Both the position numbers and the translations under genes were made by a program. Below, piece after piece: positions 53,616 to 62,396 of a stretch of 64,000 nucleotides of DNA. Location: positions 930,001 to 994,000 of the forward strand of contig NZ_FNKL01000004.1 in assembly GCF_900100115.1 (NCBI RefSeq), written 5' to 3'. Below the pieces are notes generated by a model. That model was not told the DNA's origin, made no database searches, and was given only the letters and a program-made list of their open reading frames with translations. The stretch comes from Chryseobacterium soldanellicola. Its GTDB lineage: Bacteria > Bacteroidota > Bacteroidia > Flavobacteriales > Weeksellaceae. Position 1 is the first letter of the stretch, and each line of letters starts with the position of its first letter.

Positions 53616-56390
53616 TTATTTTGTCCAATATAGTGGAATTATTTGAATTTCCCCATCCAAACCGGAAGGCTGAACTTTCCAGTTGGAAGCATCAAAAGCT
53701 TTATAATCGATATTTACAAAATTAATCTCATTATAATTACGCCACACCATTTTTTTCTGATCCATGTATCGAATTCTGTTTGCCATTAAATTACAAACTT
53801 CTATTTGAATGGTATTTTTGCCTTTTTTCAAGTATTTTCCGATGTTGATTTCAAAAGGAATGCTCCAGACAATTCCTGCATCCTGACCATTGACAATTAC
53901 TTTTGCGCTTTCGTAGAGTTTATCAAATTTTAAAAGATAATCGTCTGCATTTTTCTTTATATTTAAAGTCGTCGTGTAAATACCTGTTCCTGAGAAACTT
54001 TGTGTTGCAGGATCGTCAGAAAAGTTGGTCCAGGGTTCTAATTTTTTTAAATTTCTGGATTTTGGAAGTTCGGGACCGCCTTCTTTGAAGCTCAATTGCC
54101 AAGCCTGATCTAGAATTATCGGAGCGTCTGCTTTTTCTGTATATTTCCATTTTGAGATAGATGATTCAACAGCTTCAGAATTTTTTAAAATTAAAGATTC
54201 TCCGGATTTTAACTGAATTCGAACAGAATTATTTTGCATTTCGGCAACTCCAAAATCTCCGTTTTCAGGATTCATTATCGTCGTTTGCTTTCCTGTATAA
54301 TTAATCGGAACGAATTGATTGATTTCTTTTGAAGTGTGATTGACAATGTAATAATATTTTCCGCCGTCAAACTGTCTTCTTATAAATTTCAATCCGGTGT
54401 CCGTTAATTTTTCCCTTTGTATTTTCAAATATTCCAATCCTTTTTCTACATCAGAACTTAAAACAATCTTTCCTTTTCCAAAGCTTGCAATTTTCACATT
54501 TTCGCCTTGATTTTGAAACAGAATTTGATTCCATAAAGATTTTAACTGATTTCTTCTTTTCTCCACTTCAAAGTTTCCGGGAACATCTTTTGGTTCGTTT
54601 TGAAAAATTATTAAAGCTCCATTTTGAGCTAATTTCAGAATATCCCCCAACGTAGTTTCCGGCAAATACGTCAATTCCGGAATGATTAAAACCTGATAAG
54701 AAGATCCTTCTTTTCCAGTCTGAATTTTCTGGTTTTCCGACTTCGATTCACTAATGATTTTATCCGAAATCATATCCAAAGAATATCCCATCTTGCCTAA
54801 TTTCTTCAAATCATCATAAAAAGGTGTTGGCTGCAGCCATTTTTCAACATTATGAACTTTAAAGGCGATATCTTTTCCTTTTGGAGTTGCCCACTGGTCG
54901 TAAATCGGCCAATACATGAGCAATTCATTATCAGATTTTCCACTTTGCAAAACAGATTGAGTACGTTCGATATAAGAGTTTAATCCTTTCAAATGTGGCC
55001 ACAAACTGTTTTCGGGAACAAAATTCACGGAGGCATAAAACAGCCACCCCGGAAAAGGGACATCGGCAGGTGTATACGTTGTGCCGTGATAAAAAACGTG
55101 ATTGATTCCCGACAAAAAGACCTGCTCAACTTCCGGTTTTGCTTGTGACCAGGAGGTTTTGAAATGTTCAGTCAACCAAGTAAAAGTCTCGTTTGACGTT
55201 AATTTTTTGCCCGTCACATTCGCAGCAGAAGAAGCAAATTTCAGCATATTAAAATCAGGCATATCTGATTTTTGAATATCTGCGCTGTCTCTTCTCAAGC
55301 CAGGAATTTCAAAAATAGAACTTCCGAAAGTTTCAGATTCCGGAATATCCACTGCTGCGTACAAATCCAACAAATTTCCGGGTGAACCGTGCGCCTGATT
55401 CGTGTTTTTTGAGTTTTTGGAATGTGCCCAGTTGGTAAAATTATCGGCAAAATTATGTAAAATCAATTCGCTCAAAGTTTGTCTGTAATCAGATTTAACC
55501 CTTGTTGTTATTTCGTTTTCATCATTATTAATTAAATATTTGATGTACGGACTCAAGTCATATCCTCTCCTTTTTTTAAATTCATTTTTAAAATCAGGCG
55601 TCCAGTCGGCATTGTAAACTTCATAACTGTCATTAAAAAAAGAACGCACCCCATAATTGGAATTTCCAAATGCTTTATCGAAAGTTTTAAGATAATTTAC
55701 CGTTGCCACAGGCGAAAAATGATCCAATGTATAACCTTCACCACCGGGAGCAGCACGTTTCACCTTTTGAAGTGTTTTTCCTGTAAAAACTGCATAGATT
55801 GCCCATTTCCCGGAATCGGGTTTCCAGTTGAGAGACCCCTCGTTTGTGATTTTATCGGTTAAGACAACGGCTTCATTTTTTTCATTGTAAGCGGTTGCAA
55901 TATCGAGTTTTATCGTTTTTAAATTTTTAAGCTTTTCATCATTTAAAACAATTTTTTCTGAAAATTTTTCACCTGATGAAATCGTATAAGTCTGAACAAT
56001 CATTTTTGTAGCGGCATCCTCTTCACTCACCTGCGGACCACCGATTGGCCAGCCTGTTCCGACCGCCATATCAACGCCCATATTCAAACTTTTTGCTTTG
56101 TTCGTCGTGAACTGGAGCATTTTCATCCATTCAGGAGAAAGATAATTGATGTATTGATTTTCAAATCCTTTTGCTCCGTAAATCGGAACGATTTCAATGC
56201 CTCCAAAACCTGCTTTATTAAGTGTTGTCAGCTGCTTATCCAATCCTTTTTCATCAACAGCATTTCCCATCCACCACCAGCGCGTCCATGGTTTTGCAGT
56301 TTCGGTAGTTTTTGGCCACGGATTTTGTGCGGAGAGATTTCCGAAGGCAAAACAGATTAGACTGAGACTGATTATATTTGTAATTTTCAT
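53616..56390 (-). CDS. Alpha-L-rhamnosidase, GH106
   Basis: A large secreted enzyme (924 residues from the preferred ATG at 56390, MKITNIISLSL; the ATG at 56411 adds MKNRNQK before the signal peptide). GH106-type features: TRWWWMGNAVDEKGLDKQL near the N-terminus, GFGGIEIVPIYGAKGF, VDMAVGTGWPIGGPQVS, DSYEVYNADWTPDF, HGSPGNLLDLYAAVDIPESE and FLSGINHVFYHGTTYTP. The C-terminal 150 residues form a galactose-binding-like sandwich (GTGIYTTTLNI, NGQDAGIVWSIPFE). It should release terminal L-rhamnose, which RhaT then imports. Confidence 0.9.
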   Translation of the reverse strand: MKITNIISLSLICFAFGNLSAQNPWPKTTETAKPWTRWWWMGNAVDEKGLDKQLTTLNKAGFGGIEIVPIYGAKGFENQYINYLSPEWMKMLQFTTNKAKSLNMGVDMAVGTGWPIGGPQVSEEDAATKMIVQTYTISSGEKFSEKIVLNDEKLKNLKTIKLDIATAYNEKNEAVVLTDKITNEGSLNWKPDSGKWAIYAVFTGKTLQKVKRAAPGGEGYTLDHFSPVATVNYLKTFDKAFGNSNYGVRSFFNDSYEVYNADWTPDFKNEFKKRRGYDLSPYIKYLINNDENEITTRVKSDYRQTLSELILHNFADNFTNWAHSKNSKNTNQAHGSPGNLLDLYAAVDIPESETFGSSIFEIPGLRRDSADIQKSDMPDFNMLKFASSAANVTGKKLTSNETFTWLTEHFKTSWSQAKPEVEQVFLSGINHVFYHGTTYTPADVPFPGWLFYASVNFVPENSLWPHLKGLNSYIERTQSVLQSGKSDNELLMYWPIYDQWATPKGKDIAFKVHNVEKWLQPTPFYDDLKKLGKMGYSLDMISDKIISESKSENQKIQTGKEGSSYQVLIIPELTYLPETTLGDILKLAQNGALIIFQNEPKDVPGNFEVEKRRNQLKSLWNQILFQNQGENVKIASFGKGKIVLSSDVEKGLEYLKIQREKLTDTGLKFIRRQFDGGKYYYIVNHTSKEINQFVPINYTGKQTTIMNPENGDFGVAEMQNNSVRIQLKSGESLILKNSEAVESSISKWKYTEKADAPIILDQAWQLSFKEGGPELPKSRNLKKLEPWTNFSDDPATQSFSGTGIYTTTLNIKKNADDYLLKFDKLYESAKVIVNGQDAGIVWSIPFEINIGKYLKKGKNTIQIEVCNLMANRIRYMDQKKMVWRNYNEINFVNIDYKAFDASNWKVQPSGLDGEIQIIPLYWTK

Positions 56391-56503
56391 TTTTTGATTC
56401 CTATTTTTCAAATCTGGTTTTACCTAATGAGGTTTCATATTTCACCCGATTTCGCATGATGTTATTTACATTATACCGGTTTTTTCAGGATGTTATTCAT
56501 ATT

Positions 56504-56554
56504 TTTCACCGGGTTTCACCCGATGCTATTCATATTGAACCACTTCGTGGTTCT
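56504..56554. repeat. Extragenic repeat family 2, copy B
   Basis: TTCACCGGGTTTCACC, then TGCTATTCATAT, then the palindrome GAACCACTTCGTGGTTC. Roughly four fifths identical to the block at 39946-39997. Confidence 0.6.
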
Positions 56555-56579
56555 TAAACTTTATGTTTAAACGCAATTT

Positions 56580-57905
56580 TTAATTTCCATCAGGTTTTAA
56601 AGATTCCATAAAAATACTTTCAGGCCAATAAAATTTTTCGACGGCATCAGGCTTTTTGGGATCAAAATCTTTATAATTTTTGGAAACAAATTTACTCAAA
56701 GGCAACTTTTGATCTACAATACTTTTTACCACACATTTTGCCAGTTCATAAGCGCCATACGTATTAAAATGAGTGTCATCCGCCAAAGCATTCGGTTGGT
56801 TTGGATAAGAATTTGCGGGATAATAAACAAATGCTTTTTTAGAATTTTCCGAACCCATCGCTTCGAACAGCGTTTTGCTCATTGCATTTAAATCGATTAA
56901 ATATACATTTTCTTCTTTTGCAATTTCTCGCATTGCAGAAGGAAAATCATCCAAAGTATTGACAATTTTATTGTTTTCATCAAAAACATGACGGTTCATC
57001 GAAGTTACCAAAACCGGAATTGCTCCCAACTGTTTTGCTTTATTAATCCATTCTGTTAATCTTTTTCTATATCCGGATTTTGTGCTGTTTCCGGCCTTTT
57101 GGTCATTGTGTCCAAACTGGATAAACAGGTAATCTCCGGGCTTTATCTTATTCCAAATTTTATCAATCCGGTGACGGTCTTCAAAGGCTTTCAAGGTTTC
57201 TCCGCTTTCGGCATAATTGGCAATGACAATTTCTTTCGGAACAAAAAAATATGGCAGCATTTGTCCCCAGGAAGCCCAAGGTTCGTACTGCGCATCTACA
57301 ACCGTAGAATCTCCTGTAAGATAAATCGTTTTAGCTGTTTTATTGGGTTGAATGATTACAGCGCAAACTTTTGGAGCTTTATTATTAAATTCAATCGTTA
57401 ATAAATTATCCCAATGTAAATATTTTTTTTCTCTCGGTTTTAATTTTACAATCCCGATCTGAGTTCCGTTTTGATTGCGAATAATACTGTCTTTAACATG
57501 AACGGTTATTGTTTTCTCGACAATTTCTCCTTCTTTTGTTTTTACATCATTCAGCATCAGACGACGGTTTTCTACACGAACTGTTGTTTCAGAACTTCCT
57601 TTACTATCGCCTAACGTTAATTTTATGTCATAATTTCCTTCAGGAATCGCCACCGAAAAATAGAAAGGCTTGTCGCTGGTGATATAATCTCCTGTTAACG
57701 CATTTCCTCCATTGTCAACGGATTTTAAGCTGGAAATATCCATAAATCCATAGCCGATTTTTTTATCAAATTTTGAAGTTGAAGTGATTGGAATAAAGCC
57801 ATTTTCTGCTCTTTCACCACCAAAATCAAATTTGAAAGTCGTTTGTTGAGCAAACATCAACGAACCTAAAAAAAGCATTAAAATTTTTATAAAATTCTTC
57901 ATCAT
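56580..57905 (-). CDS. Rhamnogalacturonan acetylesterase, CE12/SGNH
   Basis: A 441-residue secreted esterase (signal peptide 1-20, MFAQ). An N-terminal beta-sandwich (TFKFDFGGERAENGFIPI) precedes an SGNH domain from about residue 195: block I LTGDSTVVDA with the catalytic Ser, block III QFGHNDQKAG, and block V DDTHFNTYGAYELAK with Asp and His. It removes acetyl groups from galacturonic acid residues so that the lyase and hydrolases can act. The start overlaps the GH2 stop as TAATG, so the genes are translationally coupled; a second ATG at 57902 is also possible. Confidence 0.92.
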   Translation of the reverse strand: MMKNFIKILMLFLGSLMFAQQTTFKFDFGGERAENGFIPITSTSKFDKKIGYGFMDISSLKSVDNGGNALTGDYITSDKPFYFSVAIPEGNYDIKLTLGDSKGSSETTVRVENRRLMLNDVKTKEGEIVEKTITVHVKDSIIRNQNGTQIGIVKLKPREKKYLHWDNLLTIEFNNKAPKVCAVIIQPNKTAKTIYLTGDSTVVDAQYEPWASWGQMLPYFFVPKEIVIANYAESGETLKAFEDRHRIDKIWNKIKPGDYLFIQFGHNDQKAGNSTKSGYRKRLTEWINKAKQLGAIPVLVTSMNRHVFDENNKIVNTLDDFPSAMREIAKEENVYLIDLNAMSKTLFEAMGSENSKKAFVYYPANSYPNQPNALADDTHFNTYGAYELAKCVVKSIVDQKLPLSKFVSKNYKDFDPKKPDAVEKFYWPESIFMESLKPDGN

Positions 57906-60760
57906 TAATCCGTTAAAATATTTTCTTTTGGCATGGTAAACTGTTTATTTTCATCGCCTAAATCCGGCAGACCGAAATAGAAGTAAAGCGTTCTTTTGAA
58001 AGTTCTGTTGAGATGATTCAACTCACTTTCCGGTCCTAAAGATTCAGTTTTATCGTTAATATTAAACGCCAAAACAGTTCCCAATGGCGGTATTGCGTCT
58101 AAAAATGAAATATTTCCGCCCGGTAATTTCGGATAACCTTCTGCTCCGTAAATTCCATAAAAATCAAAGAGTCTTACAAACATCTTTTCTTCTTTTGTTC
58201 CGACCGTTATTTTTCCTTCTGCCGTATTCAGCTGCAACCACGAAACATCATCAAAATATCCTTTAAATTCAGGATAAATCCAGGGTGAAAAACCTGTTCT
58301 GGTTGAATTTTTCAAATTTTGCCAAACATTATAAGTCTGTCCTTGAGTTCTGTTTTTCCAAACGTGATAAGGACCTTTTCCCAGCCATTTCGCACTGATG
58401 ACATAATTTTCAGGATAATCAAAACTTACGCCTGCAAACGGATAATCACCTGAAAGTGCATATTCGTAATTTAACTCTAAAATTCCGTCAGGATTCAGCT
58501 TCCAGATTATTTTATTTCCGTTTTTATAGGATACTTCAATGAGTTGATTTTTCCCTTGCGCAAGAGATTTTATAGATGATAATTCTACTTTTTCATTCAC
58601 GAAAACCGGTCCGTTTCGGAAAGTCATTTTTTTGCCTTTTTTATCTAAAATAACTGACTTTAATAATCCGTCTTTTTTGCCGATTGAAAATTCTTTTTCG
58701 TCTGATTTTAAAATAAATAAAGAATCATTTTCTACAACAGAAACCGGAAATTCTTTGGTTAAAGTTTTCTGAAACTGTTTTGAAATTTCATCATTGGAAG
58801 CAATTTTCCAGGTCCAGGTATACATTTCTTTTCCGAAAGGATCGGTCGCGGTTAACATTAATGCTTCACTTCCTTTCCAGTTTTGAGGAAGATTTAAATT
58901 AATATTTCCTTTTTGTGTAGGTTTAATATTCGGAGATTCTGCTTTTCCTTTTTGAAGAACATCAAATCCTGATTCTGAGGAAAATGGTGTCTTAAATTTC
59001 ACCAATTTCCATTCAAACTGGCATTCATTTAAATTCGTGAAATGATATCGGTTTTCTAAAGGAATTATTCCGTTAAAATCATTTGAAATTGTTTTAATAT
59101 TTACTTTTACCGGACTGTAAATTTCGCGGATCGCATAAAAACTCCCTTCCTTTTCACGATGCGGACCCAGAACTCCATCCGGAGCATTGATGGCATTTAC
59201 ATCGATTTGATTGTTGAAATCGGTTCTCACCAAACCTTCATCCGCAAACGCCCAAATAAAACCTCCAGCGCCTTTTTTTGAGTTCCAGTGCAGTTCCCAA
59301 TAATCGGCTAAAGAAGTTCCGCCGCCGCCATCATCCTGCGCGTGTAAAAATTCGGTCGGCATATAAATATTTTCGCCTTCGAGAATCGTTTTTGTGCTGT
59401 AATAATCTTCGTAATGGTTGCAATCAATTCCATTAAAAGCATTTCCAGGCTTGTGATGCGCGTGAATGACCGGGCGATCTGACACATCATATTTTGCGAA
59501 TTCTGCATCCAGATCAAAATTATGTCCACCTTCATTTCCATTGCTCCAGAAAATGATCGAGGGATGATTTGCATCTCTGGTAACCATTTCTCTGACGAGC
59601 TTTTTACCAACTTCGGTACTGTATTTTTTTTGCCAGCCCGCCAATTCATCCAAAACATACAATCCTAACGAATCGCAAATTTTTAAAAATGATTTATTGG
59701 GCGGATAATGCGAACAGCGAACAGCATTCATATTCATTTCTTTAATGAGCTGAACGTCCATTAAATCAATGTTTCTGTTCACTGCTCTACCAGTTTCCGG
59801 CCACCAAACGTGTCGGTTGATGCCTTTCATCTTAATTTTGGTTCCGTTGATGTAAATTCCGTCGCCTTTTCGGATTTCGATGGTTCGGAAGCCGAATTTT
59901 TCTTCGGTTTCGTAAATTCTTTTTTTATTTTTATTTAAGCTAAATTTTGCTTTGTATAAATTCGGAGTTTCGGCCGTCCAAAGTTTGGGATTCTTAATGG
60001 AAAACTGAATTTGTTTTACAGTATCTCCTTTTTCAATTTTAACCTGAGATTCAGCAACCAGCTTATTTTTAACATCAAATAATTCTACTTTTAAATTATT
60101 GACCGATTCAATTCCTTTTAAATGAATATTGGAGCGAAAAGTTCCATCGGCTTTTGCATCAATTGATGTCGATGATATATTTTCTTTTGGAAGAGCTTCG
60201 AGATAAACCGGCCTGAAAATCCCTCCTAAAATCCAATAATCTGCCAGACGTTCTGCATTATTGACGGATTTGTCGGCGGACATTTTGGAAACCTTGACTT
60301 CAAGAATATTTTCTTTTCCGAAATTTAATTTATCGGAAATATCATATTTAAATTCGTAAAAAGCGCCTTGATGGATTGCTCCGGCAAGCTTTCCATTAAT
60401 TTTCACTTCAGTATCGGTCATTGAACCTTCAAAAACGATGCTGATCGATTTTCCTTTCCAGGAATTTGGAACCAAAAACTTGTGCTTGTATAAACCTATT
60501 TCATCGTTAAATTTAAAATTTTTGCCGTACGTTACATAATCTCTTCCATAATTGTACGAGCCAAATCCCTGCTGTTCCCATTGAGAAGGAACCTGAATTT
60601 TATCCCAATTTCCGGATTTCCGACCTGCATTTATCCAAAAATCCCATTCTTTCGTATGCTCAGAATCTGTCCCGCTCAGGAATTGAATTTCCTTACTTTG
60701 AGCATGCAGCAATTGGAAGCACAAACATAACAGGAAGAATATTTTGGAAGAATAATTCAT
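57905..60760 (-). CDS. Secreted GH2 beta-galactosidase-like enzyme
   Basis: A 951-residue GH2 enzyme with signal peptide (1-20, LLHAQ), an N-terminal sugar-binding jelly roll (WDKIQVPSQWEQQGFGSYNYG), immunoglobulin-like domain, and catalytic barrel. Predicted acid/base is E410 (FWSNGNEGGHN) and nucleophile E470 (MPTEFLHA). The C-terminal large beta domain (GPYHVWKNRTQGQTYNVW) is of the beta-galactosidase small-chain type. In this locus it probably trims galactose side chains of rhamnogalacturonan I; beta-glucuronidase or galacturonidase activity is an alternative. It is coupled by TAATG overlaps to the genes on both sides. Confidence 0.88.
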   Translation of the reverse strand: MNYSSKIFFLLCLCFQLLHAQSKEIQFLSGTDSEHTKEWDFWINAGRKSGNWDKIQVPSQWEQQGFGSYNYGRDYVTYGKNFKFNDEIGLYKHKFLVPNSWKGKSISIVFEGSMTDTEVKINGKLAGAIHQGAFYEFKYDISDKLNFGKENILEVKVSKMSADKSVNNAERLADYWILGGIFRPVYLEALPKENISSTSIDAKADGTFRSNIHLKGIESVNNLKVELFDVKNKLVAESQVKIEKGDTVKQIQFSIKNPKLWTAETPNLYKAKFSLNKNKKRIYETEEKFGFRTIEIRKGDGIYINGTKIKMKGINRHVWWPETGRAVNRNIDLMDVQLIKEMNMNAVRCSHYPPNKSFLKICDSLGLYVLDELAGWQKKYSTEVGKKLVREMVTRDANHPSIIFWSNGNEGGHNFDLDAEFAKYDVSDRPVIHAHHKPGNAFNGIDCNHYEDYYSTKTILEGENIYMPTEFLHAQDDGGGGTSLADYWELHWNSKKGAGGFIWAFADEGLVRTDFNNQIDVNAINAPDGVLGPHREKEGSFYAIREIYSPVKVNIKTISNDFNGIIPLENRYHFTNLNECQFEWKLVKFKTPFSSESGFDVLQKGKAESPNIKPTQKGNINLNLPQNWKGSEALMLTATDPFGKEMYTWTWKIASNDEISKQFQKTLTKEFPVSVVENDSLFILKSDEKEFSIGKKDGLLKSVILDKKGKKMTFRNGPVFVNEKVELSSIKSLAQGKNQLIEVSYKNGNKIIWKLNPDGILELNYEYALSGDYPFAGVSFDYPENYVISAKWLGKGPYHVWKNRTQGQTYNVWQNLKNSTRTGFSPWIYPEFKGYFDDVSWLQLNTAEGKITVGTKEEKMFVRLFDFYGIYGAEGYPKLPGGNISFLDAIPPLGTVLAFNINDKTESLGPESELNHLNRTFKRTLYFYFGLPDLGDENKQFTMPKENILTD

Positions 60761-62139
60761 TATTTTTTGCCTTCGTCGGAATCGTCTTTTTTATCGTATG
60801 ATTGACCTAAAGAAGCTACTTTGGTAACGTTTACATTCGTTTTCTTTACATTTTCAATAACATTCAAGTTTTGCTCTTCAGGCTTTAATGCTTTTATCTT
60901 TAGGTTTTCAAAAGTAAAATCTTTCAACTCGTATAAGTCTGATTTTTCAATATCAAAAGCTGTTTCACAACTGATGTCGATATTTTTTAAGACAATATTG
61001 TTTGCTAATCTTCTTTTCGGCGCTTCTTCACCTTTCAGATCAAAAAACTGGCTCCAGCCTTTTACAAATAAGAACGTTTTTACGTTTCCTTTGATGTTAT
61101 CAAGTGTGATGTATTCGTAATGTTGCGGCGTGTCCGGACGCATTTTCAAATGCAGTAATCTTGAAGCATCTTTCACCGTTGAGTTACGGAAAATAATATT
61201 ATAATTATGAATCGATTCACTTCCGCAAGTCAGTGCAGAGTGGCAAAATCCGAAAGTATTGTTTTCAATGATGATGTTTCTGTTTTCTCCATTATTTGGG
61301 TCTTTATCGGCTTTTGGACCTTTTCCGCCTTTTAAAGCAATGGCATCATCGTTCACTGATAAATAACAGTTTTTAACTAAGAAATTAGAACAAGCATCAA
61401 TATCAATTGCATCTGTACTTGGTGCTTTTACGGGTTCTTTCGGAGCTAAAATTGTTAAGTTTAAAAGCTTTACGAACTGACTTTTATAATAATGGGTGCT
61501 CCAGAAAGGTGAATTTTTTACGGTAATGTCTTCAATCTGCACATTTTTAGAATTTGAAATATAGATGATACGGGGTCTCATTTCATCCATATTGGTGCAT
61601 TTAGGATTCCATTCGCGTCTTTTCCAGAATGATTTCCAAAAGCGAAGTCCATTTCCGTTCAGTGTTCCTTTTCCTGAAATCGTAAAACCGTCTAATCCGT
61701 CAGCGTTAATTAAAGCCGGAAAATATTTTACGGTTTGACCTTCCATTCTTGTTGTTACGATCGGAAAATCATTAATATCATCGCTTCCCTTTAAAACTGC
61801 TCCTTTTTCTAAATGTAAATGTGTTCCCTGTTTAAAAAAAATAGAACTTATCAAAAATGTTCCTTTTGGAACGATAATTACACCTCCTCCATTTTTAGCG
61901 GCGTTATCAATAACCGCCTGAACCTGTTTTGTTTGAAGGACTGTGCTGTCATTTTTAACTCCAAAATCTGTAAGAATATATTTTTTGCCTAATTTGTTGA
62001 TACCTGTTGATTTATTATCTTTAAACCATTGCGGAACAGCTGTTCCGTCCGGAAATTTATCCTGACTTTTCACCACTGATGAAAAGAAAAAAAGCATAAA
62101 AACAGATAATAGGAATTTTGATATATTTTGAAATTTCAT
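60760..62139 (-). CDS. Secreted GH28-family enzyme with variant active-site motifs
   Basis: The long frame begins at 62325, but the first 62 residues have no signal-peptide logic; the ATG at 62139 opens a clean signal peptide (MKFQNISKFLLSVFMLFFFSS, VVKSQ), giving 459 residues. The beta-helix shows TDFGVKNDSTVLQTKQVQAVID and GGGVIIVPKGTFLISSI at the start. The four GH28 blocks differ from canonical: STDAIDIDAC, VNDDAIALKGG, CHSALTCGSE (usually GHG) and HLKMRPD (usually RIK). A changed substrate, such as rhamnogalacturonan linkages, is the likely reason. Promoter elements lie upstream at 62185-62226. Confidence 0.87.
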   Translation of the reverse strand: MKFQNISKFLLSVFMLFFFSSVVKSQDKFPDGTAVPQWFKDNKSTGINKLGKKYILTDFGVKNDSTVLQTKQVQAVIDNAAKNGGGVIIVPKGTFLISSIFFKQGTHLHLEKGAVLKGSDDINDFPIVTTRMEGQTVKYFPALINADGLDGFTISGKGTLNGNGLRFWKSFWKRREWNPKCTNMDEMRPRIIYISNSKNVQIEDITVKNSPFWSTHYYKSQFVKLLNLTILAPKEPVKAPSTDAIDIDACSNFLVKNCYLSVNDDAIALKGGKGPKADKDPNNGENRNIIIENNTFGFCHSALTCGSESIHNYNIIFRNSTVKDASRLLHLKMRPDTPQHYEYITLDNIKGNVKTFLFVKGWSQFFDLKGEEAPKRRLANNIVLKNIDISCETAFDIEKSDLYELKDFTFENLKIKALKPEEQNLNVIENVKKTNVNVTKVASLGQSYDKKDDSDEGKK

Positions 62140-62184
62140 AATTATTTTCAGTAAATCCTGAATTATTTTAATTAAACTAATTAA

Positions 62185-62226
62185 CAAAAATAAAAATATA
62201 CATTTTGGGAGCTTGCAGTATCCTGC
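62185..62226 (-). promoter_or_regulatory. Promoter of the GH28-GH2-CE12 operon
   Basis: GCAGGATACTGCAAGC (62211-62226) matches the first part of the susC direct repeat, and TATTTTTG (62185-62192) fits the TAnnTTTG -7 box. Spacing is about four bases shorter than at susC and the aldolase gene. Confidence 0.55.
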
Positions 62227-62396
62227 TCTTTCATGTTGGCGATTTCTGAATGATTGGATTTGTAAGTAATTCGGATTGCGGACCGAAAAGTAAAATATTA
62301 CCTTACTTTTATTTATTTTAGCCAATCGACGGCTTGGGGCATGTAATTCTTGGACGTTTTAGTTTTTATTATTGATGTAAAGAAGTTTATTAATTG

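Noticed and set aside
62140..62325. N-terminal 62-residue extension of the minus-strand GH28
   Set aside because: It would overlap the promoter elements and place a signal peptide inside the protein; the ATG at 62139 is far better.
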